DNA from: Halothermothrix sp.
GTDB taxonomy: Bacteria; Bacillota; Halanaerobiia; DY22613
Assembly (NCBI GenBank): GCA_016841825.1
Contig: JAENYK010000001.1
Span: 434,001 to 498,000 of the forward strand
DNA length: 64,000 bases
Direction: 5' to 3'
Both the position numbers and the translations under genes were made by a program. The notes under the pieces were generated by a model. The model ran no database searches. It worked only from the letters and a program-made list of their open reading frames with translations, and had not been told where the DNA came from. Within the stretch, counting starts at the first letter, position 1, and each line of letters opens with the position of its first letter. Positions 1 through 8,456 of the stretch are shown here, in pieces.

Positions 1-837
1 ATAAGCGATACCTTTTTCATTTAGAACATAGCCTAAAACATTTTCAGCAATATATTCCTCATTCTCTAGAAATTCCAGAATTTTTATTGAGTCGAAATAA
101 TCCTCTTTTTCAATCAATATATTTGCTTTATTCAGCAAACACATTAATTCCATTTCTTTAAGCTGATATTCTTTTGCCAGTCTTAACGCTTCATTAATAT
201 AACGTTCAGCTTCTTTCAATTCGTTATTAGTCTCTATCGAAAAGGTGACTTTATTTAATTCTTCCTTTATCTGTTCTAAATTATCATAGCCAATTTGTCT
301 AACCTTATTTTCGTAACTATTGATAATTAATGGATAGTTTATTTGACGGCTTTTATATAATAATGTAACTACAATATTTGCTGTCACTCTAATGACTCTT
401 GATATGTTGCTTAGTGAATTTTTCCCATTCTCATTAGCCTGTTCTATCTGCTTTTGACTTAGTTTCAGACAATCATGAAAAAATATCAATGCCTCATCAT
501 ATTCTCCAATACATTTTTTGGCAGTTCCCATTGCATAAGTCATTAAAGTCTCGAAATATATTTTCCCCTTTATTAATGAGCGACTTTCACAATAAAGCTT
601 ATTTAAAATCTCATGACCACTCATTCTATCCATTCCTAATCGGGATAAACCTCTGAGCAATTCGCTCTCAAAAATTGATAAAGGATCCTCTAAAATAGTC
701 TGTGCAATGTATTTAGCCTGAACTGCCAGATCATAAGCTTTCTCGTAATCAAGATCCCTATTCATTGCCTGCTTACATTTCTCTACACGTTCTTTAAATT
801 GGTCTTTCATATTCATCTTGACAATAGAATCAATCAT
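1..837 (-). CDS. TPR-like helical repeat protein, 3' part outside window
   Basis: This reading frame is open from an ATG at 837 to the window edge, giving 279 codons without a stop. The start has a good ribosome site (GGGGGTAGG) 3-12 bases upstream. The protein is almost entirely helical, with repeated Tyr/Ala/Leu-spaced segments such as DLDYEKAYDLAVQA, GEYDEALIFFHDCLKL and LKEAERYINEALRLAKEY, which are typical of tetratricopeptide repeats. No helix-turn-helix is visible at the N-terminus, so it is not an ordinary XRE-TPR regulator unless that domain lies elsewhere. A Rap-like or other TPR scaffold role is possible but is inference. A possible one-helix peptide gene lies just upstream on the same strand. 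Confidence 0.8.
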   Translation of the reverse strand, partial: MIDSIVKMNMKDQFKERVEKCKQAMNRDLDYEKAYDLAVQAKYIAQTILEDPLSIFESELLRGLSRLGMDRMSGHEILNKLYCESRSLIKGKIYFETLMTYAMGTAKKCIGEYDEALIFFHDCLKLSQKQIEQANENGKNSLSNISRVIRVTANIVVTLLYKSRQINYPLIINSYENKVRQIGYDNLEQIKEELNKVTFSIETNNELKEAERYINEALRLAKEYQLKEMELMCLLNKANILIEKEDYFDSIKILEFLENEEYIAENVLGYVLNEKGIAY

Positions 838-907
838 AAACCTACCCCCTATCTGCTATTTTAAATCTATTATAAGTATAAACGATATTCATATATTTTT
901 CAAGTAT

Positions 908-988
908 TTAGAATATAAAAAATAATTCCCCAAGTTTTAAATACAATGAAATGCCTACAACTACCATTACCACTCCAAAGGTTATCAT
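908..988 (-). CDS. Possible 26-residue single-helix membrane peptide
   Basis: An ATG at 988 follows AAGGAG by about nine bases and opens a 26-codon frame. The product starts MITFGVVMVVVGISLYLK and ends GELFFIF, so nearly all of it could form one membrane-spanning helix. It lies 70 bp upstream of the TPR gene on the same strand and could share its transcript. I do not recognise the family. A chance frame in AT-rich DNA is the main alternative. Confidence 0.35.
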   Translation of the reverse strand: MITFGVVMVVVGISLYLKLGELFFIF

Positions 989-1139
989 CCATTGATGCTC
1001 CTTGATGGATTGACAGTAGATCTTTTCAGAGTGGCTCTCAGAAGCTGTAATATATAATTAGAATTCATTTTTATTGAATTAATGATAATTATTCCCATTA
1101 ATTAACTGATTATTTTCATACTCGATGGTGAAAACTCTC

Positions 1140-1168
1140 TTGATTTATTGGCAATTATATGTTACTCT
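1140..1168 (+). promoter_or_regulatory. Possible promoter of the thiamin operon
   Basis: TTGATT at 1140-1145 is separated by 17 bp from TACTCT at 1163-1168, about 25 bp ahead of the TPP aptamer. The -10 is weak. The call rests mostly on position. Confidence 0.35.
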
Positions 1169-1191
1169 AATTAGGAACAAATAAATAGCTA

Positions 1192-1292
1192 TTAGCGCTA
1201 GGGGAGCTGGAGAGGCCAGCTGAGATAAAGATCCGCTCGAATCTTTGACCCTTTTTACCTGATCTGGATAATACCAGCGTAGGGAAGTGGTT
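1192..1292 (+). ncRNA. TPP riboswitch (THI element)
   Basis: The conserved THI-box core is clear: GGGG near 1201, CTGAGA near 1220, GACCC near 1248, and ACCTGATCTGGATAAT followed by CCAGCGTAGGGAAG up to about 1288. It sits directly upstream of a terminator hairpin and the thiW-thiE genes. Known behaviour of this class is that thiamin pyrophosphate binding favours termination and shuts off the operon. The order aptamer, terminator, first gene fits transcriptional attenuation here. Confidence 0.95.
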
Positions 1293-1326
1293 GTAATCAT
1301 GTACATTGTTTTCTGTGTATCTGATA

Positions 1327-1362
1327 GCACAATTCCGTCGTTGGGATTGTGCTTTTTATTTT
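1327..1362 (+). terminator. Riboswitch-controlled terminator
   Basis: GCACAATTCC pairs with GGGATTGTGC around a short loop, followed by a T-rich run to 1362. It lies between the TPP aptamer and thiW and is presumably the expression platform. Confidence 0.85.
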
Positions 1363-1428
1363 AAGCATAATCCCACCTATTGCTCATCCTCCCCTGGTGC
1401 TAAAATTTTTTTAGGAGGATGATTTTTT

Positions 1429-1929
1429 ATGCAAACCAAAAAACTAACTTTATCCGCTCTACTCATTGCTATCGGTACTCTGACAGGACACATAATCTAT
1501 ATTCCCGTGGGAATCTCCAAATGTTTTCCCATTCAACACACGATCAATCTGTTATCTGCTGTCCTTCTTGGCCCTGGTTATGCAGTAGCCAATGCTTTTT
1601 CCATCTCTTTACTGCGAAACATTCTCGGAACCGGCTCGCTTTTAGCTTTTCCCGGTAGTCTTTTTGGCGCTTTATTGGCAGGATTGATCTTTCGAAAGAC
1701 CACCAGCAAAAGTTTCGCTGCATTAGGGGAAATTTTGGGCACAGGAATTATCGGAGGAATCGCCTCCTACCCCATTGCCAAATATATCATCGGTAATGAA
1801 GTGGCCGTCTTCTTTTTTGTCATCCCTTTTCTGATCAGCACTCTTGGAGGAAGTTTGATCGGTTATCTGCTGCTTAAGTTGTTCGAACAGAATAAAATTA
1901 TAAAAATAGCCGGGAGGGTTATCAAATGA
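1429..1929 (+). CDS. thiW: ThiW, S component of an ECF transporter for a thiazole precursor
   Basis: A 166-residue, very hydrophobic protein with about five membrane segments. ThiW proteins are substrate-binding S components that use a shared ECF energizing module (not in this window) to import the thiazole moiety of thiamin. The N-terminal KKLTLSALLIAIG followed by a GHIIYIPVG segment is typical of small ECF S components. The start ATG follows AGGAGG at 1413-1418. It is the first gene after the TPP riboswitch and overlaps thiD by 4 bp, so the two are translationally coupled. Confidence 0.9.
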   Translation: MQTKKLTLSALLIAIGTLTGHIIYIPVGISKCFPIQHTINLLSAVLLGPGYAVANAFSISLLRNILGTGSLLAFPGSLFGALLAGLIFRKTTSKSFAALGEILGTGIIGGIASYPIAKYIIGNEVAVFFFVIPFLISTLGGSLIGYLLLKLFEQNKIIKIAGRVIK

Positions 1930-2732
1930 AAAAAGTTCTAACGATTGCAGGCTCTGACAGCAGTGGTGGTGCGGGAATTCAGGCAGACCTGAAAACATTC
2001 TCAGCCTACGGAGTTTATGGCATGAGTGTCATTACCGCTGTTACTGCCCAGAATACTCAGGGAGTTTTTGCGGTACAGGATATTACCCCGGAAGTCATTG
2101 TTCAACAGATAGATGCCATTTTTGATGATATTCAGGTGGATGCGGTAAAAATTGGAATGGTCTCGCAGATTCCAACGATTAATGTTATTGCTGATAAGAT
2201 AGAGCAATATCAGGTCAAAAATGTAGTTGTCGACCCGGTGATGGTCTCAAAAAGCGGCTATGACCTACTCCATGCAGAAGCAAAAGATGCTTTACTAAAC
2301 CGTCTTCTTCCTCTGGCTACAGTCGTAACCCCCAATATCCCGGAAGCCCAGATCATTGCTAATATGTCCATTAATAGTCTAGCAGAGATGGAACAGGCAG
2401 CCCAGATTATCCATGAACTGGGACCAAAATATGTTCTTTTAAAAGGTGGACACCTGGTGGATGATGCCACAGATATTTTCTTTGATGGCCAGGAGATCAA
2501 ATACTTCCAATCTGAAAGAATAAAGACCAAAAATACCCATGGTACTGGCTGTACACTGTCCTCAGCTATCGCCTCTGGTCTAGCCAAAGGTTGTATAGTT
2601 GAAGATGCGATTACCAGTGCCAAGGAATATATTACAATTGCCATCAAACACTCCCTTTCCATTGGAAAAGGGGTCGGTCCAACTCATCATTTTTACAAAT
2701 TATATGAAAAGGCAGGGATGTTAGATGAATAG
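1926..2732 (+). CDS. thiD: Hydroxymethylpyrimidine/phosphomethylpyrimidine kinase
   Basis: A 268-residue ribokinase-fold enzyme that phosphorylates 4-amino-5-hydroxymethyl-2-methylpyrimidine twice to give HMP pyrophosphate for thiamin phosphate synthesis. The N-terminal GSDSSGGAGIQADLKTF (residues about 8-24) and the C-terminal anion-hole motif HGTGCTLSSAIASG (near residue 205) are family signatures. Length is normal. It overlaps thiW by 4 bp and cytX by 8 bp, consistent with a tightly coupled cytosolic salvage operon. Confidence 0.96.
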   Translation: MKKVLTIAGSDSSGGAGIQADLKTFSAYGVYGMSVITAVTAQNTQGVFAVQDITPEVIVQQIDAIFDDIQVDAVKIGMVSQIPTINVIADKIEQYQVKNVVVDPVMVSKSGYDLLHAEAKDALLNRLLPLATVVTPNIPEAQIIANMSINSLAEMEQAAQIIHELGPKYVLLKGGHLVDDATDIFFDGQEIKYFQSERIKTKNTHGTGCTLSSAIASGLAKGCIVEDAITSAKEYITIAIKHSLSIGKGVGPTHHFYKLYEKAGMLDE

Positions 2733-3960
2733 TCAACCTGGAAACAACCTTACAATGCTCAGTTTCTTATTTCTCTGGTTCGGTGCAGCCATTTCCATTG
2801 CCGAGATTATGACAGGCGGTCTGCTGGCACCTCTCGGATTTACTAATGGATTATTGGTAATCATTATCGGTCATTTGATCGGTACAACTATTTTAATTCT
2901 GGGTGGAATTATTGGTTATAATGAAAAATTACCGGCCATTACTTCAACCAGAATGGCTTTTGGACAATGGGGAACATTTCTCTTTTCCCTACTCAATGTT
3001 TTACAGTTAATCGGCTGGACAGCCGTAATGATTATCTCTGGAGCCAGATCTGTTAATACAATTAGCAAAATTCTCTGGTCATTTGATAACCTATATCTAT
3101 GGAGTCTGGTCATTGGAGGCTTGATCTGTTTCTGGATCTATTTGGGGAATGCGGGTTTTAAAAAGATTAATATTATTGCTGTGTCTCTCCTGTTTGGGTT
3201 AACAATTCTACTAAGTCTGGTTATCTTTAAGAATAATCAATTGTTTACCAGAGAGATTACCGGTAATCTTCCCTTTGGTCTGGGAATTGAATTGAATGTG
3301 ATCATGCCTCTTTCCTGGCTGCCGTTAATTGCTGATTATACCCGCTTCGCCAGAAGCAAGTCAGGTGGTATCTGGGGAAGTTGGATTGGATATTTTAGCG
3401 GTAGTTGTTGGATGTATATCATCGGTCTTGGTGCAGCTATTGTTTCAGCTAATGCAGACCCTACCGGAATGATGTTGGCTGCCAATCTAGGTCTAACTGC
3501 CCTGGGAATACTCCTCCTCTCGACAGTGACTACCACTTTTCTGGATGCTTATTCAGCAGGAGTTACTTTTTTGAATATTACTCCCAGACTAAGTGAACGT
3601 AAAATGGCGATTATTATGGCTGTCATTGGAACTATAATCGCAATTATAGTTCCCATTGAACAGTATGAGAATTTTCTCTATGCTATTGGCTCGGTTTTCG
3701 CTCCCCTTTTTGCAGTGGTGATTGCCGATTACTTTATTTTGAAAAATCGTTCCATCGATCCAGATCTTCAGGTGAACTGGGGAGCTGTCGTAGTCTGGGT
3801 AGTTGGGATAGTTCTATATTACATCTTTATCAGATTTAATTTTATTCTGGGGGCTACTGTTCCAGTAATGATTCTTACTGGACTGATCTATACATTATTC
3901 TGGAGGTGGATTAAAAATTGGACATCTATCAAAAAATCGGAAATTTATATACAGAAGTAA
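2725..3960 (+). CDS. cytX: CytX, NCS1-family hydroxymethylpyrimidine transporter
   Basis: A 411-residue membrane protein with about 11-12 hydrophobic segments, of the nucleobase:cation symporter-1 family. The position between thiD and thiM under a TPP riboswitch identifies it as CytX, the predicted importer of hydroxymethylpyrimidine, rather than a cytosine or purine permease. Segments such as PLSWLPLIADYTRFAR and GSVFAPLFAVVIADYFIL match NCS1 proteins. The 3' end overlaps thiM by 43 bp. Confidence 0.9.
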   Translation: MNSQPGNNLTMLSFLFLWFGAAISIAEIMTGGLLAPLGFTNGLLVIIIGHLIGTTILILGGIIGYNEKLPAITSTRMAFGQWGTFLFSLLNVLQLIGWTAVMIISGARSVNTISKILWSFDNLYLWSLVIGGLICFWIYLGNAGFKKINIIAVSLLFGLTILLSLVIFKNNQLFTREITGNLPFGLGIELNVIMPLSWLPLIADYTRFARSKSGGIWGSWIGYFSGSCWMYIIGLGAAIVSANADPTGMMLAANLGLTALGILLLSTVTTTFLDAYSAGVTFLNITPRLSERKMAIIMAVIGTIIAIIVPIEQYENFLYAIGSVFAPLFAVVIADYFILKNRSIDPDLQVNWGAVVVWVVGIVLYYIFIRFNFILGATVPVMILTGLIYTLFWRWIKNWTSIKKSEIYIQK

Positions 3961-4730
3961 GAGAACATAACCCTCTGATCCATCATATCACCAACTATGT
4001 TACCGCAAATGAATGTGCCAATATTGTACTCGCTCTCGGAGGTTCACCTGTGATGGCAGATGATATTCACGAAGTTGCAGAGATGGTCTCCATCAGCTCT
4101 GCCCTGGTTCTTAATCTGGGTACTCTCAATTATGCTAACCTGGAGACGATGTTATTGGCAGGAGCAAAGGCAAACCACTTAAATATTCCGGTTATCCTCG
4201 ACCCTGTAGGTGTTGGTTCCACCAGTTTTCGAAATAAAGCTGCTCAGACTTTAGTAAAAAACATACAATTCGCAATAATTAGAGGTAATACATCTGAGAT
4301 TATGGCAGTGGCAGGAATAGAAGTACACACCCGGGGAGTAGATTCAACCCGAGAATTTGCTGAAGGTAAACGGGTGGCAATTAACCTGGCAAAAAGGCTC
4401 AAATCTGTTGTTGCAGTCACTGGTGCTAAAGATCTGATCACTGATGGCGAACATAGCCTGATCTGTGAAAATGGTCATCCTTTGCTCTCCAGGGTCACCG
4501 GAACAGGCTGTATGGTTTCTTCACTAGTTGGCGTATATGCCGGTATCAGTACAGATAAGCTCCTCGCGGCGACTGCCGGAATTGTCTCGATGGGTATCGC
4601 CGGAGAGAAAGCTTTTCAGCAGCTGCAGAGTACAGATCATCTGGGAACTTTCAGGATCAAGCTCTTTGATCAGATCGGTTCTTTGTCAACGGAAGATTTT
4701 ATAAAATGGGGGAGATTGAATGAACTATAA
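3918..4730 (+). CDS. thiM: Hydroxyethylthiazole kinase
   Basis: A 270-residue ribokinase-fold enzyme that phosphorylates 4-methyl-5-(2-hydroxyethyl)thiazole, the ring salvaged with help from ThiW. Key features are HHITNYVTANECAN near residues 22-35, ILDPVGVGSTSFR near 93, and the catalytic VTGTGCMVSSLVG near 193. The start is TTG at 3918 behind GGAGGTGG at 3903-3910. The upstream overlap with cytX suggests translational coupling. Confidence 0.95.
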   Translation: MDIYQKIGNLYTEVREHNPLIHHITNYVTANECANIVLALGGSPVMADDIHEVAEMVSISSALVLNLGTLNYANLETMLLAGAKANHLNIPVILDPVGVGSTSFRNKAAQTLVKNIQFAIIRGNTSEIMAVAGIEVHTRGVDSTREFAEGKRVAINLAKRLKSVVAVTGAKDLITDGEHSLICENGHPLLSRVTGTGCMVSSLVGVYAGISTDKLLAATAGIVSMGIAGEKAFQQLQSTDHLGTFRIKLFDQIGSLSTEDFIKWGRLNEL

Positions 4731-5346
4731 ACAGGATTACACTCTATATCTGGTCACTGATAGAAATATTCTGAAGAACAGAGACCTACTAACCTGTATA
4801 GAAAAAGCTATTCATGGTGGAGTCACCCTCGTACAATTAAGGGAAAAAAATATTTCCTCTCTTGAGTTTTTCGATCTAGCACAGCAGGTTAAAGAGCTTA
4901 CTGATCGATGTCAGATCCCATTGATTATCAACGACAGAGTGGATATTGCGCTAGCTGTCGATGCTGCGGGTGTTCACTTAGGTCAGGAAGATTTACCGAC
5001 AACGACCGCCCGAAAACTACTGGGATCTGAAAAACTATTGGGTATCTCCGCAGCTACATTAGAAGAAGCTCTATCTGCGGAAAGATCAGGGGCTGATTAT
5101 ATTGGTGTTGGGGCACTCTTCCCTACTACTACCAAATCTAACACCAGAAAAGTAACTCCTGATGAGCTGAGAAATATTAAGCAAAGAGTGAACATTCCAG
5201 TGGTCGCTATCGGTGGGATCAATCAAACTAATCTTCAGCAGATTGCTCATACTGGAATTGACGGCATTGCTGTCGTCTCAGCAATTTTAGGCAAAAGTGA
5301 TATTGAGAACTCAGCCAGGAAGTTATTGGAACTGTTACAGCAATAA
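4720..5346 (+). CDS. thiE: Thiamin-phosphate synthase
   Basis: A 208-residue TIM-barrel enzyme that joins HMP pyrophosphate and thiazole phosphate to give thiamin phosphate, the product of the upstream kinases. Diagnostic segments are LVQLREKN (near 37), PLIINDRVDIALAVDAAGVHLGQEDLP, and IGVGALFPTTTKS. The ATG follows GGGGGAG and overlaps thiM by 11 bp. It is the last gene of the operon, followed directly by a terminator. No thiazole or pyrimidine de novo genes accompany it, so the operon serves salvage. Confidence 0.96.
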   Translation: MNYKQDYTLYLVTDRNILKNRDLLTCIEKAIHGGVTLVQLREKNISSLEFFDLAQQVKELTDRCQIPLIINDRVDIALAVDAAGVHLGQEDLPTTTARKLLGSEKLLGISAATLEEALSAERSGADYIGVGALFPTTTKSNTRKVTPDELRNIKQRVNIPVVAIGGINQTNLQQIAHTGIDGIAVVSAILGKSDIENSARKLLELLQQ

Positions 5347-5349
5347 GCT

Positions 5350-5390
5350 AAGCCCCAGTTATCTCTTGAGGTAACTGGGGCTTATTCTTC
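5350..5390 (+). terminator. Terminator of the thiamin operon
   Basis: AAGCCCCAGTTA at 5350-5361 pairs perfectly with TAACTGGGGCTT at 5372-5383, followed by a moderately T-rich stretch. Confidence 0.85.
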
Positions 5391-5491
5391 CTTAGCTTAC
5401 TAACCGCCAAATACAATCACTCATACTCCTTGTTTATCTTCTTATTCCTAATAGGTAGCTACAGCATAATCAATGATAGAGGAAGAATAAT

Positions 5492-5505
5492 AATGTAATT
5501 ACATT
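5492..5505. repeat. 14-bp perfect palindrome upstream of the marR promoter
   Basis: AATGTAATTACATT is a perfect palindrome that shares GTAAT...ATTAC with the two downstream operator-like palindromes. It may be an auxiliary MarR site. Confidence 0.35.
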
Positions 5506-5551
5506 GGTTCAACTCACAGATATACAATTCGGAAAATTTTTTAAAACTCTC

Positions 5552-5610
5552 TTGACATAAACTCAATTATGTAATATATTACTTATATATAGGTAATATA
5601 TTACCTATAT
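5552..5610 (+). promoter_or_regulatory. marR promoter with two overlapping operator palindromes
   Basis: TTGACA at 5552-5557 and TATATT at 5575-5580 are 17 bp apart. GTAATATATTAC (5571-5582) covers the -10 box, and a perfect 24-bp palindrome at 5587-5610 containing GGTAATATATTACC follows at the likely transcription start. This layout predicts autorepression by the MarR protein encoded immediately downstream. Confidence 0.75.
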
Positions 5611-5645
5611 TGTTAACTCTTAAACTCATGAAAGGAGAACATACA

Positions 5646-6095
5646 TTGGATATTCTTGACAAGAAAAACTTTGTATTTGGCAGTATTTTTCTCCTGGCAA
5701 ATAAGCTCCAGGTTTTAGGGGATTCCCACCTGGCTGAAGATGATATGACTATCAAACAATGGTTTTTGACTTCGGCCATATTACAATTCGTAGGAGAATC
5801 TCCTACCTTGACCGAAGTAGCTAATTTGATGGGTAATTCTCATCAAAATGTAAAACAGCTTGCATTAAAACTCCAGGAGAAGGGTTTTTTGGTTTTAGAA
5901 AAAGATAAAAAAGATGGTAGAGTTCTAAGGCTAACAATAACGGAGAAAAATCATGTATTCTGGAAAGATAGGGAAGATAGGGATCAAACTTTTATTGACC
6001 AACTTTTTCGAGATTTAAGTTGCGACGAAATCAATGCTATATATACTGGATTTAATAACATGTTAGCTAACATTCACAGGATGAATAATAACTGA
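5646..6095 (+). CDS. MarR-family transcriptional regulator
   Basis: A 149-residue winged-helix regulator. The helix-turn-helix lies in PTLTEVANLMGNSHQNVKQL, followed by a wing with KDKKDGRVLRLTITEKN, the MarR hallmark. The TTG at 5646 is chosen as start because AAAGGAG lies eight bases upstream; an ATG at 5628 would lack a ribosome site. Palindromes in its promoter predict autoregulation. The next gene, 58 bp downstream in the same direction, is the likely co-regulated target. Confidence 0.88.
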   Translation: MDILDKKNFVFGSIFLLANKLQVLGDSHLAEDDMTIKQWFLTSAILQFVGESPTLTEVANLMGNSHQNVKQLALKLQEKGFLVLEKDKKDGRVLRLTITEKNHVFWKDREDRDQTFIDQLFRDLSCDEINAIYTGFNNMLANIHRMNNN

Positions 6096-6153
6096 CCCAT
6101 AGCAATATAGCGTTAATTTAAATAGAATACACATCTACAGGAGGTTACATTTC

Positions 6154-7005
6154 ATGATAAATAAGTATACGATAATAATATTTTTGGTAATCATAGGTTT
6201 TTCAACTCTACTTTATTACTCACATAAATTATATAGGGAATACAGATCAGATGCACTAACAGGTTTAGAACGAACAAAAAATCTTGACAATTCACTATTA
6301 TTGGACAAAGATATTGCACATCTACCAGAGCCAGTTCAAAAATATCTTCGCTATGTTGGAGTAGTAGGCAAACCAAAAGTTTTTAACCTCAAAGCCGTTA
6401 TTGATGGAAACATGAAAATGGATGATAAAAAAGAATGGTTTGATGTACAGGTAGAACAGTATAGTTTTTTCGATAAACTTACCCGTCTGTTTTTCATCCG
6501 GGCAAATATGTCCGGAATTCCTATTAGTGGACTACATTCTTATCAAGATGCAAAAGCAATTATGCTGATTAAGCTGGCAGGTCTAATTCCAGTAGTTGAT
6601 GGTAAAGGTCGCGAGATGAATCAGGGCGAGACAGTAACTGTGTTGAACGATATGTGCATTCTGGCACCAGCTACTCTTATTGATCCAAAAATTCAGTGGG
6701 AGCCGATTGATACATTATCTGCAAAAGCAATATTTACTGATCAGGAAATCACGGTATCTGCAAGGTTATACTTCAACGAAAAGGGTCAACTGATTAATTT
6801 TGTTTCAGATGATCGATTCTATTCACCAACCGGTAGAACTTTTGATAAGGTCAGGTGGTCAACACCCGTCTCAGATTATAAAAATATCAACGGTTTTAAC
6901 CTACCAACTTATGGTGAAGCGATCTGGAATTTTCCCGATGGAGATATGTCTTATGCCAGGTTTAATATAAGAAAGATTGAATATAATTGTAAAACATTGC
7001 AATAA
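6154..7005 (+). CDS. DUF6544/DUF6920-like membrane-anchored protein
   Basis: A 283-residue protein with one N-terminal membrane segment (about residues 5-22) and a soluble domain. The motif LPEPVQKYLRYVGVVGKPKV and the later W-rich LIDPKIQWEPID are, from memory, typical of a family of unknown function (DUF6544/DUF6920). It starts at ATG 6154 after an AGGAGG site and is followed by a terminator, so it probably forms a two-gene unit with marR. No enzymatic motif is recognisable. Confidence 0.75.
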   Translation: MINKYTIIIFLVIIGFSTLLYYSHKLYREYRSDALTGLERTKNLDNSLLLDKDIAHLPEPVQKYLRYVGVVGKPKVFNLKAVIDGNMKMDDKKEWFDVQVEQYSFFDKLTRLFFIRANMSGIPISGLHSYQDAKAIMLIKLAGLIPVVDGKGREMNQGETVTVLNDMCILAPATLIDPKIQWEPIDTLSAKAIFTDQEITVSARLYFNEKGQLINFVSDDRFYSPTGRTFDKVRWSTPVSDYKNINGFNLPTYGEAIWNFPDGDMSYARFNIRKIEYNCKTLQ

Positions 7006-7009
7006 AAAA

Positions 7010-7056
7010 GACTGTAATCGGTGTGTAAGCAGAGCACATCTATTACAGTCTCTTTA
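7010..7056 (+). terminator. Terminator after the marR unit
   Basis: GACTGTAAT (7010-7018) pairs with ATTACAGTC (7042-7050), followed by TCTTTATATTTT. The remaining DNA up to 7345 holds an isolated AAGGAGGTGA near 7191 but no convincing gene. Confidence 0.75.
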
Positions 7057-7345
7057 TATTTTAGCCTCCTCCCTTCGATTTTAATGGTACATAATCCTTT
7101 AATTGGACAGATTAATAAATGATCCAGAAAAATCACTTAATGAGCTCACAAAAATAATAATTAAGCACAATGGCCGTTTTCATTTATAAGGAGGTGATTG
7201 TTTTCTAAAGATCATTCAGTGAACGATTATTCTGACGATTATCAAAAGATTAGCGTTGGCGAGATATAGGAAGTGAGACAAATTTCAGATAACTTTTAAT
7301 CTTTTGGGTAATTCAATTCAAAACAAATTTTCAGGAGGTAGCAAA

Positions 7346-8278
7346 ATGAAAAAAATACTATCACTTGCCTTGATTTTACTGCTGAGTATTTCACTATTAG
7401 GGTGTGTAATTGAGAAAGAAGATACTCAGCCAGAACAGGAAGACCAAAATGCGGGGGAATTACAGCAGGCAGGTCCAGCTGATGAAGAGGCTGTGACAAA
7501 TTTGGTTGAAAATTTTGGTAAAAAACTCCAATTGGTCTCACTACAGGCACCGGAGGACACACTTAAAAAGAGTATGCAAGAGAATTACGGTGACTATGTA
7601 TCTCCAGAACTTCTTGAAAAGTGGATCAACGATCCGCTAAATGCTCCCGGCAGATTAACATCAAGTCCCTGGCCAGATCGGATAGAAATTCAAAATATTA
7701 ATAAACTCTCCGCAGATAGTTATGAAGTAAAAGGCAAAATAATTGAGATAACAAGTGAAGAGAAAACTAACGAAGGAGCTGCCACTAATCGTCCTATAAC
7801 TCTAGTAGTGAAGAAGACAGACGATAATTGGCTTATAAACAGTGTTACCCTCGGTGAATACGCTAAATCAGACTCAATAGTTTATAAAAACACCGAGTAT
7901 GGTTTTAATTTCTCCCTACCGGAAAGTTGGAAAGGTTTCACAATTATAACTGACAAATGGGAAGGGCAAGCTATAGAAGGGGAAGAAAGCGGTAAAGTTG
8001 TTGAAACTGGCCCACTTATCTCAATCAGACATCCCGAATGGACTCCTGAGAACCCGCGACAGGATATCCCGATCATGATATTTACTCATAATCAATGGAG
8101 TTCACTACAAGAAGAAGAATTTCACATTGGGGCTGCACCTATTGGACCTAGCGAACTGGGACGTAACAATAAATATGTTTTCGCCCTACCTGCACGGTAC
8201 AATTTTGCTTTTCCAACAGGTTATGAAGAAGTGGATAAGATTATCCAAAGTCACCCCCTTCACCCAATTGACGAATAA
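7346..8278 (+). CDS. Lipoprotein of unknown function with a PsbP-like C-terminal part
   Basis: A 310-residue protein with a lipoprotein signal peptide: MKKILSLALILLLSISLLGC, lipobox LLGC with Cys at 20. An acidic linker of Glu, Asp and Gln follows. A central alpha/beta stretch (about 50-170) is followed by a segment beginning YGFNFSLPESWKGF, which resembles the start of PsbP-like domains common in Bacillota lipoproteins. The ATG at 7346 follows AGGAGG; an upstream in-frame start would extend ahead of the signal peptide and is rejected. Monocistronic with its own terminator; function unknown. Confidence 0.8.
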   Translation: MKKILSLALILLLSISLLGCVIEKEDTQPEQEDQNAGELQQAGPADEEAVTNLVENFGKKLQLVSLQAPEDTLKKSMQENYGDYVSPELLEKWINDPLNAPGRLTSSPWPDRIEIQNINKLSADSYEVKGKIIEITSEEKTNEGAATNRPITLVVKKTDDNWLINSVTLGEYAKSDSIVYKNTEYGFNFSLPESWKGFTIITDKWEGQAIEGEESGKVVETGPLISIRHPEWTPENPRQDIPIMIFTHNQWSSLQEEEFHIGAAPIGPSELGRNNKYVFALPARYNFAFPTGYEEVDKIIQSHPLHPIDE

Positions 8279-8318
8279 CCATCAGGGTAATTAACAGCAG
8301 AAAAAGTCTACTAAATAA

Positions 8319-8360
8319 ATCCAGGTCGAATTATTGGAGATATAATCTGACCTGGATTTT
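8319..8360 (+). terminator. Terminator of the lipoprotein gene
   Basis: ATCCAGGTC (8319-8327) pairs with GACCTGGAT (8349-8357), followed by T residues. Confidence 0.8.
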
Positions 8361-8403
8361 ATATCATTTACAGTGCTATCTGAAAAAAATATTTAGATAT
8401 CCC

Positions 8404-8434
8404 TTGACATTAACCTTACGTAAAGGTATATAGT
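8404..8434 (+). promoter_or_regulatory. MerR-type promoter with 19-bp spacer and operator
   Basis: TTGACA (8404-8409) and TATAGT (8429-8434) are 19 bp apart, the over-long spacing typical of MerR-activated promoters. The spacer holds ACCTT-ACGTA-AAGGT (8413-8427), an inverted repeat of the type bound by MerR dimers. The site lies 22 bp ahead of the merR-family gene, so autoregulation is expected. Confidence 0.85.
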
Positions 8435-8456
8435 AAAACTATCAGGAGGTGAGAAC

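Noticed and set aside
1145-1330. 61-codon minus-strand frame across the TPP aptamer
   Set aside because: It lies opposite the conserved riboswitch sequence and has no ribosome site.
7191-7275. AAGGAGGTGA followed by a 23-codon TTG frame
   Set aside because: The TTG is only about three bases from the ribosome site, and the product has no recognisable feature; too weak to call.
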